Of a stretch of DNA of 64,000 bases, positions 26,333 to 34,704 are shown one piece after another. The stretch spans positions 2,369,001-2,433,000 of the forward strand of contig JADJXY010000002.1 of NCBI GenBank assembly GCA_016720065.1, written 5' to 3'. Each line of letters begins with the position of its first letter. Position 1 is the first letter of the stretch. This stretch comes from Betaproteobacteria bacterium. Its GTDB lineage: Bacteria > Pseudomonadota > Gammaproteobacteria > Burkholderiales > Rhodocyclaceae. Position numbers and translations under genes: made by a program. A model generated the notes under the pieces. It worked only from the letters and a program-made list of their open reading frames with translations. It had not been told where the DNA came from and made no database searches.

Positions 26333-27691
26333 ATGGCCGAAGCCGGCGAAGCCCCCCGGATTCCATCCAGTCTCCAGCACCGCTACGAATTCAAGCGGGA
26401 GATCGGCAGCGGGGCGAGCGGCGTCGTCTATCTCGGCCACGACGTGTATAACCAGCGGCCGGTGGCCATCAAGGTCGCCCATTCCCATATTTTCCGGGAT
26501 ACCGCGGCCAACGACATCACCCGCAAGGCCTGGCTCAACGAGGTCCATCTGGCGGGCAGCCTCAAGCACCCTTACATCGTCGAGGTCTTCGACGCCGGCA
26601 TCGATCCGGACACCGCCTGGCTGGTCATGGAGTATCTGCCGGGGGGCACTCTCGATCCCTTCACCCAGCCTAACCGCCTCAAGCCCATCCAGGAAATCCT
26701 GGAGATCATCTACAAGTGCGCCAGCGCCCTGGATTACGCCTGCCGCAACGGCATCGTCCACCGCGACGTGAAGCCCGCCAACCTGCAATACGTGGGTCCC
26801 GGCGAAGTCAAGGTGGGTGATTTCGGCGCCGCCTACTGGAACAAGGACGAATCCACCCAGGTCATGGACATCGGCTCCCTGGCCTACATGGCGCCGGAAC
26901 TGTTCCGTTCCTGGGTGACGCCCCAGGCCGACATCTACGCCCTGGGCGCGGTGCTGTTCAAGCTCCTCACCGCCCGCCTGCCCTTCGAGGCCGACAACCC
27001 GGCCGGCCTGATGTACGAAATCATCAACGGCGAACGCCCCGCCCTGCGCGCCCTGCGCCCGGACCTGCCGGTGGAACTGGAAGCCATGGTCGACCGCATG
27101 CTGGCCCGCAGCCTGGAAGACCGCTTCCCCAACTGGAACGAAGTCCTCAAGACTCTCACCGAACTGCTGCCCAAGCTGCGCTCGGCGACGGCGGTGGAGC
27201 GGCCGGCCGAATCGAAGCGCCCGGCCCAGGCGGAAACCTACGACCGCCTGCGCCGCCTGCCCATTTTCGAGGATCTGAACGACGCCCAACTGTGGGAGAT
27301 GCTGCGCCTCTCCAAGTGGTACCAGGTGCCCAAGGACACGGTGCTCATCAAGGAAGGCGCGCCGGCCAAATCCTGCTACATGCTGCTGGAGGGCGACGCC
27401 AAGGTGACCCAGCAGAACAAGCTGATCGCCTGGATGTCCCCCGGAACCCTGTTCGGCGAACTGGCCTTTGCCGAGAAGGCTCCCTCCCAGCGGGCGGCCA
27501 CGGTCATCGCCAACACCGATGTCGTGGTGGGCAAGTGGCCCTTCGAGTCGCTGCACCACGCTTCGCCGGAGCTACAGACCGAACTGCTCAAGATTTTCTT
27601 CCGCCTGGCTGCGGAACGGCTGAAGCAGGTGGATGAGCAGTACCTCCTGCTTTACCAGCAGCGTCAGAAAGAAGCCCCCTCCGGCGCCTGA
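26333..27691 (+). CDS. Ser/Thr protein kinase fused to a cyclic-nucleotide-binding domain (second copy)
   Basis: A 452-residue paralog of the protein at 15491-16771. The kinase domain (about 20-285) has IGSGASGVVYLG, VAIKVAH, HRDVKPANL and VGDFGAAY. A cNMP-binding-type barrel (about 310-440; ..EGAPAKSCYMLLEGDAKV.., ..MSPGTLFGELAFAEK..) follows. No membrane helix. The ATG at 26333 is used; a GTG at 26327 overlapping the upstream stop is an alternative. Being coupled to an OmpA-type lipoprotein gene suggests a link to the cell envelope, which is inference. In both copies the activation segment leads into an APE-like motif (here YMAPE). Confidence 0.88.
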   Translation: MAEAGEAPRIPSSLQHRYEFKREIGSGASGVVYLGHDVYNQRPVAIKVAHSHIFRDTAANDITRKAWLNEVHLAGSLKHPYIVEVFDAGIDPDTAWLVMEYLPGGTLDPFTQPNRLKPIQEILEIIYKCASALDYACRNGIVHRDVKPANLQYVGPGEVKVGDFGAAYWNKDESTQVMDIGSLAYMAPELFRSWVTPQADIYALGAVLFKLLTARLPFEADNPAGLMYEIINGERPALRALRPDLPVELEAMVDRMLARSLEDRFPNWNEVLKTLTELLPKLRSATAVERPAESKRPAQAETYDRLRRLPIFEDLNDAQLWEMLRLSKWYQVPKDTVLIKEGAPAKSCYMLLEGDAKVTQQNKLIAWMSPGTLFGELAFAEKAPSQRAATVIANTDVVVGKWPFESLHHASPELQTELLKIFFRLAAERLKQVDEQYLLLYQQRQKEAPSGA

Positions 27692-27749
27692 GCGGCTCCG
27701 GGCGCCATGGCCGGCGCCAGAGCCCCCCTCTCCGGAGGGCTGCATTACC

Positions 27750-28328
27750 TCAGCGTTTACCCGCCAGACGGCGCAGGAAGGCGCGCCGCGGGGGTGGCGG
27801 CGTGTCATCGCCAGGGGGCTTGGCCTCGGACATCGCCGGGGCACCGGGCGCCTCGGCCAGGGCGGGGGCCTCGGGGGGCGGCGTAAAGGCAGCGGTCAAG
27901 GCATCCCGGGCTGCGCCCAGGGCGGCGATCATGCTCTCCAGCCCGGTCACGGGTGCGATCAGCGGGCAATACTGGTAGGGCCCCAGGTCGGGGTCGTCGT
28001 CGGCGATGAATTGCAGGGTGCCGCAGGGCAGTTCGATGTAGCGCCGTTCGCCGGCCGGAATATCGCCCCACAGTTCTCCCCCGCCGGACAGCAGGAAGAG
28101 GTTGAGAAACCAGGGGGTCACCATGACGCCCACCCAGTCGCCCCGATGGCGGCTGAAGCCCACCGCCGCAACACCCAGTCGGGCATTGACGAAGGGCAAG
28201 TCCTGCATGCGCGTTTCCCAGACGTGCAGGTAGTGGTTTTCCAGGAAGGCCGTGGGATCGGCGTCCAGGGGCGTCGCCGGGCGGATGGGGGGAGGCGCCA
28301 GGGCGGGGGTACGGATGCGTTGGGTCAC
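27750..28328 (-). CDS. hybE: [NiFe]-hydrogenase assembly chaperone HybE/HupJ family
   Basis: A 192-residue cytoplasmic protein of the HybE family, which in E. coli helps assemble hydrogenase-2 and proofreads Tat export of its subunits. Conserved features include the ..VNARLGVAAVGF.., ..GVMVTPWFLNLFLL.. and ..LPCGTLQFIADDDPDLGPYQYCPL.. stretch. Residues 140-192 form a Pro/Ala-rich tail ending in basic residues. It is the last gene of the hydrogenase operon and overlaps the HypC-like gene by 4 nt. In E. coli the same order hybD-hybE is kept; here hypA (hybF) does not follow. Confidence 0.88.
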   Translation of the reverse strand: MTQRIRTPALAPPPIRPATPLDADPTAFLENHYLHVWETRMQDLPFVNARLGVAAVGFSRHRGDWVGVMVTPWFLNLFLLSGGGELWGDIPAGERRYIELPCGTLQFIADDDPDLGPYQYCPLIAPVTGLESMIAALGAARDALTAAFTPPPEAPALAEAPGAPAMSEAKPPGDDTPPPPRRAFLRRLAGKR

Positions 28329-28597
28329 GGGCGCTTGAGGTCGGTGAAATAGCGCTCCGCATCATAGTCGCCGTCCAGGGATGCCGCCAGGGCTTCCAGG
28401 GCCTCCTCGATGAGGGCCAGTTCCCCGGGTTCCACCACTTCCTTGGCGAAACCCAGGGAGCTCAGCACCCAGGTACCCTGCGGCTGCGGCCCCACCAGCA
28501 TCATGTTGAGCAGTTCCCGCTCGCCGTGGCGCTCGACCCAGGCGAAGTCGCCCTCCCCTTCCCAGGCCACCACCTGCTTGGGAATGGAGAGGCACAT
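28325..28597 (-). CDS. hybG: HypC/HybG-family hydrogenase maturation chaperone (operon-specific copy)
   Basis: A 90-residue chaperone with the essential N-terminal cysteine (MCLSIP). HypC-family proteins carry the Fe(CN)2CO unit from HypD to the large-subunit precursor. The acidic C-terminus is usual. A second HypC lies at 60442-60687, so the cell has one copy in the structural operon (like E. coli HybG or HupF) and one in the hyp operon. The start touches the hybD stop within 1 nt and the end overlaps hybE. Confidence 0.9.
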   Translation of the reverse strand: MCLSIPKQVVAWEGEGDFAWVERHGERELLNMMLVGPQPQGTWVLSSLGFAKEVVEPGELALIEEALEALAASLDGDYDAERYFTDLKRP

Positions 28598-29076
28598 CAG
28601 GCGCGCCCCCGCACATCGATCCCCAGGCCGTGCAACTCGGCGACGGTCATGGCCAGCAATTGCGGCAAACGCTCAGCGACGGTGGGGGTCAGCTCCATGC
28701 CCAGTTCCATCGACGCCGGCTGAATGCCGATGATGGCCGTGCGCCGGGGCGCCCGGCCGGTGAATTCGAGGCTGGCGAGGACGTCGGAAAGCCCCACCTG
28801 GTGCGGCGACAGCTTGGTCTTGAAGAACACCGGCACATCGTCGTCCTTCAACAGCACCGGCGTTCCCGGCGCCTGACCGTGGCGCACGCAATCGACCACG
28901 ATGAGGGCGTCGAGGTTTTCCAGTTGCTCCAGCATCTCCATGGCGCAGGTGCCGCCGTCGATGACGTTGACCTCGGGGGGAAGGAGGTAGTCACGCTCCA
29001 GGCGTTCCACGACGCGAACGCCGACCCCTTCGTCGGAGAGCAGGATGTTGCCGATGCCGAGGACCACGACCGCCAC
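28597..29076 (-). CDS. hybD: Hydrogenase maturation endopeptidase HybD/HupD
   Basis: A 159-residue nickel-dependent endopeptidase that removes the C-terminal tail of the hydrogenase large subunit after nickel insertion. It begins with VVLGIGNILLSDEGVGVRV and has the Ni-ligand E/D residues there and in VVDCVRHG. The histidine ligand is in LSPHQVGLSD near residue 90. The GTG at 29076 has GGAG 6-7 nt upstream and is preferred over a TTG four codons earlier. Its cognate substrate tail is visible in hupL just upstream. An intrinsic terminator sits between hupL and this gene. Confidence 0.92.
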   Translation of the reverse strand: MAVVVLGIGNILLSDEGVGVRVVERLERDYLLPPEVNVIDGGTCAMEMLEQLENLDALIVVDCVRHGQAPGTPVLLKDDDVPVFFKTKLSPHQVGLSDVLASLEFTGRAPRRTAIIGIQPASMELGMELTPTVAERLPQLLAMTVAELHGLGIDVRGRA

Positions 29077-29086
29077 GGGAATCTCC

Positions 29087-29117
29087 AAAAAAAAGGGGCG
29101 CGAGAAGTATCGCGCCC
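29087..29117 (-). terminator. Intrinsic terminator between hupL and hybD
   Basis: Read on the minus strand there is an 8-bp perfect stem GGGCGCGA/TCGCGCCC (29110-29117 with 29096-29103), a 6-nt loop and a run of eight Ts (29087-29094). It lies immediately after hupL and just before the hybD ribosome site. It should lower, not abolish, expression of the maturation genes relative to the structural genes. Confidence 0.85.
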
Positions 29118-29143
29118 AAAACGACGGAACTCGTTGCCCTGGA

Positions 29144-30856
29144 TCAAACGGCCTTGACCGTCACCACCGGGTTGTTCTCCTGATCCACCACATGCACGGC
29201 GCAGGCCAGGCAGGGGTCGAAGGAGTGCACCGTGCGCAGCACTTCCAGGGGCTTTTCGGGATCGGCCACCGGGTTGTCCAGGAGGCAGGCCTCGTAGGCG
29301 CCGGGCTGGTCCTTTTCGTTCCTCGGCGCGGCGTTCCAGGTGGTGGGCACCACGCACTGGTAGTTCTTGATCTTGCCGGAATCGATGACCACCCAATGGG
29401 ACAGCACGCCCCGCGGCGCCTCGTGGAAGCCGACGCCCATCTGCTCGCCCTTGGGGAAGGTCGGCTTGTTGTAGGTCTTCAAGTCGCCCTTGGCCATGTT
29501 GGCCAGCAGCAGATTCCACTGGTTCATCAGTTCGTCCGACTGCACGGCGCAGCCCACGGCCCGGGCCGCATGGCGGCCGATGGTGGAGTGCATGGCGTCC
29601 AGGCCCACCTTGGCGCCGGCCAGGCTGGAGACCAGGTCGAGGGCGGCGGTGGCGTACTTCTTGGTCGGCTCGTGGCCGGCGGCCAGCATGTTGAGCACCC
29701 GGGAGAGGGGCCCCACCTGCATGGGCTTGCCGTAGAAGGTGGGCGACTTGAGCCAGGAATACTTGCCGTTATCCTGGAAGTCCGTGTAATTGGGCTTGGT
29801 CTCGCCCTTGTAGGGGTGGAGGGACACGTCGTTGCCGGCGGCGTAGTCGTACCACGAATGCTTGATCGCCTCCGACACGCCGTCGGTGAAGTACTTGTCG
29901 CCGAAGGTCTTGATCGGCTTGTGGCTTTCCAGCTTGCCGCCCTCGATATAGCCGCCCGGCAGGGCGAAGACGGTGCCCTTGCCGTCCAGCGGAATATCCG
30001 GCACGCAGAGGTAGTCGATGATGCCCTTGCCGTATTTGGTCCAGTCGGCGTAGAAGGCGCCGACGGCGGCCACATCGACCAGATAGACGTTCTTGACGAA
30101 GTCGTCGAGCTTCTCGATCCACTCCTTCACCGCCAAGAGGCGCTCGACGGTAAGCACCGACTGGGAGTCCAGGGAAAGCGGGTTGGCCACGCCGCCCACC
30201 GCCACGTTCTGGATGTGGGGTGACTTGGAACCCAGGATGGCGACGATCTTGTTGGCGTAGCGTTGCACCTCCAGGGCCTGCAGGTAATGCACGGTCGCCA
30301 GCAGATTCACCTCCGGGGACAGCTTCATGGCCGGGTGGCCCCAGTAGCCGTTGGTGAAAATGCCGAGCTGGCCGGTACCGACGAAGCCCTTCAGCTTTTC
30401 CTGCACCTTCTTGAATTCGGCCTCGCTGTTGTTGTTCCAGTTGGACAGGCTCTGGGCCAGGCTGGCCGCCTTCTTGGGGTCGGCCTTCAAGGCAGAAACC
30501 ACGTCCACCCAGTCCAGCGCCGAGAGGTGGTAGAAATGCACGATATGGTCATGGATGGCGTGGGCCAGCATGATCATGTTGCGGATGTACTGGGCATTGA
30601 CCGGGATTTCCAGTTGCAGGGCGTTTTCCACCGCCCGCACCGAGGCGAAGGCATGCACCGTGGTGCACACGCCGCAGATGCGCTGGGTGATGGCCCAGGC
30701 GTCCCGCGGGTCGCGGCCGATGAGGATGTTCTCGACCCCCCGCCACATCTGGCCCGAGGCCCAGGCCTTCTTGACGCGGCCGCCGTCCACTTCCACATCC
30801 ACGCGCAGGTGGCCCTCGATGCGGGTGATCGGGTCGATGGTGACTCGTTTGGACAT
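29144..30856 (-). CDS. hupL: Uptake [NiFe]-hydrogenase large subunit
   Basis: A 570-residue catalytic subunit that oxidises H2 on the periplasmic side of the membrane. The N-terminal Ni ligands are in RICGVCTTVHAFAS near residue 65, and the C-terminal pair is in DPCLACAVH. The motif ends at about H555, after which 15 residues (VVDQENNPV..) form the tail cleaved by HybD. RIEGHLRVDVEVDGG near the start is typical. The ATG at 30856 gives MSKRVTIDPITRIEG; the frame extends upstream but is non-homologous. It follows hybB in the hybOABC order of E. coli hydrogenase-2. Confidence 0.97.
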   Translation of the reverse strand: MSKRVTIDPITRIEGHLRVDVEVDGGRVKKAWASGQMWRGVENILIGRDPRDAWAITQRICGVCTTVHAFASVRAVENALQLEIPVNAQYIRNMIMLAHAIHDHIVHFYHLSALDWVDVVSALKADPKKAASLAQSLSNWNNNSEAEFKKVQEKLKGFVGTGQLGIFTNGYWGHPAMKLSPEVNLLATVHYLQALEVQRYANKIVAILGSKSPHIQNVAVGGVANPLSLDSQSVLTVERLLAVKEWIEKLDDFVKNVYLVDVAAVGAFYADWTKYGKGIIDYLCVPDIPLDGKGTVFALPGGYIEGGKLESHKPIKTFGDKYFTDGVSEAIKHSWYDYAAGNDVSLHPYKGETKPNYTDFQDNGKYSWLKSPTFYGKPMQVGPLSRVLNMLAAGHEPTKKYATAALDLVSSLAGAKVGLDAMHSTIGRHAARAVGCAVQSDELMNQWNLLLANMAKGDLKTYNKPTFPKGEQMGVGFHEAPRGVLSHWVVIDSGKIKNYQCVVPTTWNAAPRNEKDQPGAYEACLLDNPVADPEKPLEVLRTVHSFDPCLACAVHVVDQENNPVVTVKAV

Positions 30857-30865
30857 GATTAAGCC

Positions 30866-31000
30866 TCCTGAAAGGCCGCCCTGAAGGAGGCGGCGCCCCC
30901 GTGGGGGGCAGCGAACACAAGGTCGAAGACCGCAGGACAGCCGAAGGCTGGTCCCGCGAAGCGGGATGCGGCCTTGCCGCACAAAGTGAGCGTGGGGGTC
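30866..31000. repeat. Palindromic intergenic repeat in the hydrogenase operon
   Basis: The hybB-hupL spacer of 166 nt has the pattern GCCGCCCTGAAGGAGGCGGC..GGGGGGCAGCGAAC..GTGAGCGTGGGGG. The same pattern recurs, shorter, at 43745-43815 and 54069-54145, and partly at 42752-42800. It is non-coding and folds into GC-rich hairpins. Such repeats in operon spacers could modulate mRNA stability between cistrons. Confidence 0.6.
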
Positions 31001-31022
31001 ATTTTCTTTCCTATCCCTGAAT

Positions 31023-32195
31023 TCAGTGGGCCGCGGCGGCACCCTCGCGGGGCAGCACCGGGAAACGGCGGGTGATGATGATGTAGGCGAGGACTTCCAG
31101 CGCGAACATGCCGGCGGTGACGATCATTTCGGCGATGGACGGGAAGTAGTTCCAGCCCGTGTCGACGCCCAGGCCCGTGTCGTAGCCGATGAGGAAGCCG
31201 TTGAGGCGCAGGAAGACGCCGCCCACCATGATGGCCACCCCGGCAAGGAAGAGCCGGGCCGGATTGCGCCGGGCGGCAGCCGACCCGACCAGGACGAAGG
31301 GCGCCAGGAAGGCCAGGTTCTCGATCCAGAAGACGAAGGCTTCCAGGCTGGGACGGAAGGCGTTGCCCAGGGCGCCGCGCACCACCAGATCGCCGAAGCG
31401 CACCACCAGGTAGGCGCCCAGCACCCCCAGCATGACCTTGGCCATGGGTTCCAGCAGATGGACTTCGATCTGCCGCCGGTAGGCCGAAGACGCCACGCAG
31501 GACTCGAAGAGCACCACCCCGTAGCCGATGGCGATGGCGGTCAGCAGGTAAAGGAGCGGCACGACGGGGGTCTGCCACAGGGGATTGACCTGGGGCCCCA
31601 TCACCACCAGGAGCGTCCCCAGGGACGACTGGTGCATCATGGGCAGCAGGGTGCCGAGGGCGATGACGACGAAGAGCACCTTGTCCAGCTTCTTGCGGGC
31701 GTCCTTCAGGCCCCAGTGCTCCAGGAAGGCCGGCGAGAACTCGATCCACATCACCAGGATGTAGGCCGAGATGCACACCGCCACCTCGAACATGACCGAG
31801 TTGGGATTGGCGTAGCCCGGCGCGAAGATGTGCCAGAAGTTCCAGTAGCGCCCCAGGTCGAAAATGACGCCGACCCCGGCCAGGGTGTAGCCGAAGAGGC
31901 TCGCCAGCAGCGCCGGCCGCACCAGCGGGTGATACTCGCCGCGGTTGAAGATATAGACCAGCATGGCCACCGAGAAGCCGCCGCAGGCGAAGGCGGAACC
32001 GATGATGACATCGACCACCACCCAGATGCCCCAGGGGTAGCCGTCGTTCAGGTTGGTGACCGCCCCCAGGCCGAAGAGGAAGCGGGTGATCAGAACGGCC
32101 AGCATGGCGAGCACCAGGACGCCGCACACGAAGGTCGCCGGATTGAGCAGGCTGCCGCCCACCGGGGCGGGCGCTGCGTGACGATGGGCGCTCAT
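31023..32195 (-). CDS. hybB: HybB-type integral membrane quinone-reducing subunit (NrfD family)
   Basis: A 390-residue polytopic protein with about ten hydrophobic segments and no heme-ligand pattern, as in HybB/NrfD proteins that move electrons from the Fe-S subunit to (mena)quinone. Conserved parts include ..LNDGYPWGIWVVVDVIIGSAFACGGF.., ..WIEFSPAFLEHW.. and ..MHQSSLGTLL... The ATG at 32195 overlaps the hybA stop by 4 nt. With hybA it replaces the b-type cytochrome HupC of other uptake hydrogenases. Confidence 0.94.
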   Translation of the reverse strand: MSAHRHAAPAPVGGSLLNPATFVCGVLVLAMLAVLITRFLFGLGAVTNLNDGYPWGIWVVVDVIIGSAFACGGFSVAMLVYIFNRGEYHPLVRPALLASLFGYTLAGVGVIFDLGRYWNFWHIFAPGYANPNSVMFEVAVCISAYILVMWIEFSPAFLEHWGLKDARKKLDKVLFVVIALGTLLPMMHQSSLGTLLVVMGPQVNPLWQTPVVPLLYLLTAIAIGYGVVLFESCVASSAYRRQIEVHLLEPMAKVMLGVLGAYLVVRFGDLVVRGALGNAFRPSLEAFVFWIENLAFLAPFVLVGSAAARRNPARLFLAGVAIMVGGVFLRLNGFLIGYDTGLGVDTGWNYFPSIAEMIVTAGMFALEVLAYIIITRRFPVLPREGAAAAH

Positions 32196-33328
32196 GACTG
32201 GCCTCCTTCCTTGCCTTCCTCTTCGGCCACCACGTTGCGACGGGCGATGAAGGTCAGGGCACCGAGGACGGCGATGGGCATGATCAGCCCGCCGTACAGG
32301 GTGTGCTGGATGGTTTCCGAAGTGGCGGCGGAAGCCGTCGGCTTGAGGTCGGGCATGCCCGCCTTCTGGAAATTCACCGCCGAGAGCTTCAGGACCTGGG
32401 TACCCCCGTATTCGGTTTCGCCATAGACGTGTTGCAGATAGTGGCCCACCTGGGCCTGGTAGCTCTGGTCCGGCTCGTCGCGCCAGCCACGGCGGCGACG
32501 CTCGCCCTTGCCATCCTCGCCGGTGGCCAGAATCTTCTCCTGGCCGTGGCGCAGGTGGCCGCGGGGAATGGTGGTCCACTCGCCGGGCTTCAAGGCAAGC
32601 CGGCGCTTGGCTTCGGCCAGCAGATCCTCGGTGCGGCCGAAGAGGGTCGCTCCGGTGGGGCAGACCTCGGCGCAGGCCGAGTAATGGCCTTCCTTGTGGC
32701 GGTGGCGGCACAACTCGCACTTGCCGATCTTGCCGGTGGGCGAATCGTACTGGTACTTGGGAATGCCGAAGGGGCAGGCGGCAACGCAGTAGCGGCAGCC
32801 GATGCAGGCGTCGGCATCGTAGCCGACGATGCCGGTCTCAGGATCCTTGGTCATGGCCGACACCGGGCAGGCCGACACGCAGGAGGGGTCCGCACAGTGC
32901 ATGCAGGAGGTCTTCATGAAGGAATAGCCGTTCTCTTCGGCGTCCTTCACCTCCATGGTGCCGTGGCGGTACATCTTGATGAGATTGAAGGTATGGCCCG
33001 AGGTATCCAGCGGGGTATCCCACAGGTGGTCCATGACGTTGAATTCGGGCGGGTTCTCGTTGGCCTGCTTGCAGGCGGCCACACAGGCCTGGCAGCCGAC
33101 GCAGAGGGTGGCGTCGTAGAGGAGGCCCATGGCTCCCGGGGGACGCTTCAGCGTCTCCCGGGCAGAAGCCGCCTCGGGCACCACGGTCGCGGCCGCCGCC
33201 GCGCCGCCGGCCAGGCAGCTTCTGAGAAAGTTGCGGCGACCGGCGACCGGTTCGCCGCTGGTCCGCCCCAAGGCGGCTGGCGCCCCTTCGCGGGGCAGCG
33301 CTTGCAGTGCGCGTGGGGGCTGTGTCAT
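32192..33328 (-). CDS. hybA: HybA-type periplasmic ferredoxin subunit
   Basis: A 378-residue protein with a Tat signal (RRNFLRS near residue 30) and four [4Fe-4S] cysteine sets: CVGCQACVAACKQ, CMHCADPSCVSACP, CIGCRYCVAACPF and CELCRHR/CAEVCPTG. A C-terminal helix (..GGLIMPIAVLGALTFIARR) anchors it. It relays electrons from the small subunit to HybB. Oddly, the 25 residues before the Tat motif are translated from a copy of the operon's interspersed repeat (33265-33318). The start follows hupS by 1 nt; ATGA overlap with hybB. Confidence 0.94.
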   Translation of the reverse strand: MTQPPRALQALPREGAPAALGRTSGEPVAGRRNFLRSCLAGGAAAAATVVPEAASARETLKRPPGAMGLLYDATLCVGCQACVAACKQANENPPEFNVMDHLWDTPLDTSGHTFNLIKMYRHGTMEVKDAEENGYSFMKTSCMHCADPSCVSACPVSAMTKDPETGIVGYDADACIGCRYCVAACPFGIPKYQYDSPTGKIGKCELCRHRHKEGHYSACAEVCPTGATLFGRTEDLLAEAKRRLALKPGEWTTIPRGHLRHGQEKILATGEDGKGERRRRGWRDEPDQSYQAQVGHYLQHVYGETEYGGTQVLKLSAVNFQKAGMPDLKPTASAATSETIQHTLYGGLIMPIAVLGALTFIARRNVVAEEEGKEGGQS

Positions 33329-33329
33329 C

Positions 33330-34502
33330 TCAGACCTCCGTTTTTTCGCCGGACTGCTTGGCTTCTTCCAACTGCTCGGCCTTGTGCGAGAGACCGAGAT
33401 TCCTGGCCACCATGGCGCCCGCCCCCGCCGCCGCACCGGCCACGGCGGCCAGCACCGCGGCGGACCCCAGGCTGGCGCCGACGCCCTTCTGTTCAGAGAT
33501 GCGCGGCAGATAGACGCTGGGTTCGATGTTCTTCATCTTGGCGACGGCATGGATCGGCTTCTGGAAGCCCACCCCCTGCTCGGTACAGCCGATGCAGGGG
33601 TGACCGCAGGCCACCGGCCAAGTGCCGGCCCCGGCGTCGCCGAAGAGGATGACCGAGCAGTTGGCGTAGGTCTCCGGTCCCTTGCAGCCCAGCTTGTAGA
33701 GGCAGTAGCCCTTCTTGTGACCTTCGTCGCCGAAATCCATGGCGAAGCGGCCGGCGTCGAAGTGGGCGCGGCGCTCGCAGTTCTCGTGGATGAGGCGGGA
33801 ATAGGCGAACTTGGGCCGGCCCAGTTGATCCACCGCCGGCAAACTGCCGAAAGTGAGGAAATGCACCACCGTCGACAGGAAGTTGTACGGATTGGGCGGA
33901 CAGCCGGGAATGGTCACCACGGGTTTGCCCAGCACCTTGGCGACGCCGGAGGCGCCGGTGGGGTTGGGGTCGGTGGAAGGCATGCCGCCCCAGGAAGCGC
34001 AGGAGCCGATGGCGATCACCGCCGCGGCGTGCTCGGCGCATTCCTTGGTCAGCTCGATGGCCGTCTTGCCGCCGATCTTGCAGTAGACGCCGTTGTCCTT
34101 GGTCGGGATGGCGCCCTCGATGACGAGAATGTACTTACCCTTGTTGGCCTCCATGGCCGCGTGGCGCGCCGCTTCCACCTGGTGGCCGGCGGCGGCGAAA
34201 AGGGTCTCGTGGTAATCCAGCGAGATGACGTCGAGGATGAGCTTTTCCAGGGTGGGATGCTCGGCCCGCAGGAGGGACTCGGAGCAACCGGTACATTCCT
34301 GGAAGTGCAGCCAGATGACGCTGGGCCGCGGCTTGGTCGCCACCGCCTCGGCCACGGCCGCATCGGCGCCCTGGGCGAGCCCCAGGGTGCTCGAAAGCGC
34401 CGCGCAGAATTGCAGGAATTCCCGCCGCGTCATGGAAAGCCGCGCCGCTGCGGCGTCAATGCGCGCGTCGGTTTCCAGCGCGATCAGATTCTGGTTTGCC
34501 AT
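33330..34502 (-). CDS. hupS: Uptake [NiFe]-hydrogenase small subunit
   Basis: A 390-residue electron-transfer subunit. It has a Tat signal with MTRREFLQFC near residue 25. The proximal cluster cysteines are in ECTGCSES near 70, with IGSCASWGGMP, GCPPNPYN and CGHPCIGCTEQG following. The C-terminal hydrophobic anchor (..LGSAAVLAAVAGAAAGAGAMVARN..) is present. HybO/HupS exports the folded heterodimer with HupL through Tat. It is the first gene of the operon, about 157 nt downstream of the expected start point of a sigma-54 promoter. Confidence 0.96.
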   Translation of the reverse strand: MANQNLIALETDARIDAAAARLSMTRREFLQFCAALSSTLGLAQGADAAVAEAVATKPRPSVIWLHFQECTGCSESLLRAEHPTLEKLILDVISLDYHETLFAAAGHQVEAARHAAMEANKGKYILVIEGAIPTKDNGVYCKIGGKTAIELTKECAEHAAAVIAIGSCASWGGMPSTDPNPTGASGVAKVLGKPVVTIPGCPPNPYNFLSTVVHFLTFGSLPAVDQLGRPKFAYSRLIHENCERRAHFDAGRFAMDFGDEGHKKGYCLYKLGCKGPETYANCSVILFGDAGAGTWPVACGHPCIGCTEQGVGFQKPIHAVAKMKNIEPSVYLPRISEQKGVGASLGSAAVLAAVAGAAAGAGAMVARNLGLSHKAEQLEEAKQSGEKTEV

Positions 34503-34669
34503 CGTTTCCCCCTTTTATGCGGCCGGTGGTCCGGCGCCCTCTCTGTCGGGGGGAATGTTCTTTTCTGGTCTAAGCTCAGCCCGCGAAAAACGGCCCTGTC
34601 GTGAGCGCTTCCCGAGGGGAACAGGATCTCGCCAAGCAACCCGGTTCGATCCTGCAAGCACCCGTGTGG

Positions 34670-34685
34670 TGCATGACTCGTGCCA
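34670..34685 (-). promoter_or_regulatory. Sigma-54 (-24/-12) promoter of the hydrogenase operon
   Basis: On the minus strand the sequence TGGCACGAGTCATGCA matches the consensus TGGCACG-N4-TTGCA at every position except one (A for the first T of TTGCA). GG and GC are exactly 10 nt apart. The start point would be near 34659, with a leader of about 157 nt before hupS. It calls for an activator of the NtrC family, and hoxA lies in this window at 54147-55613. Confidence 0.85.
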
Positions 34686-34704
34686 TGATAAGCAAACGCT
34701 TGAT

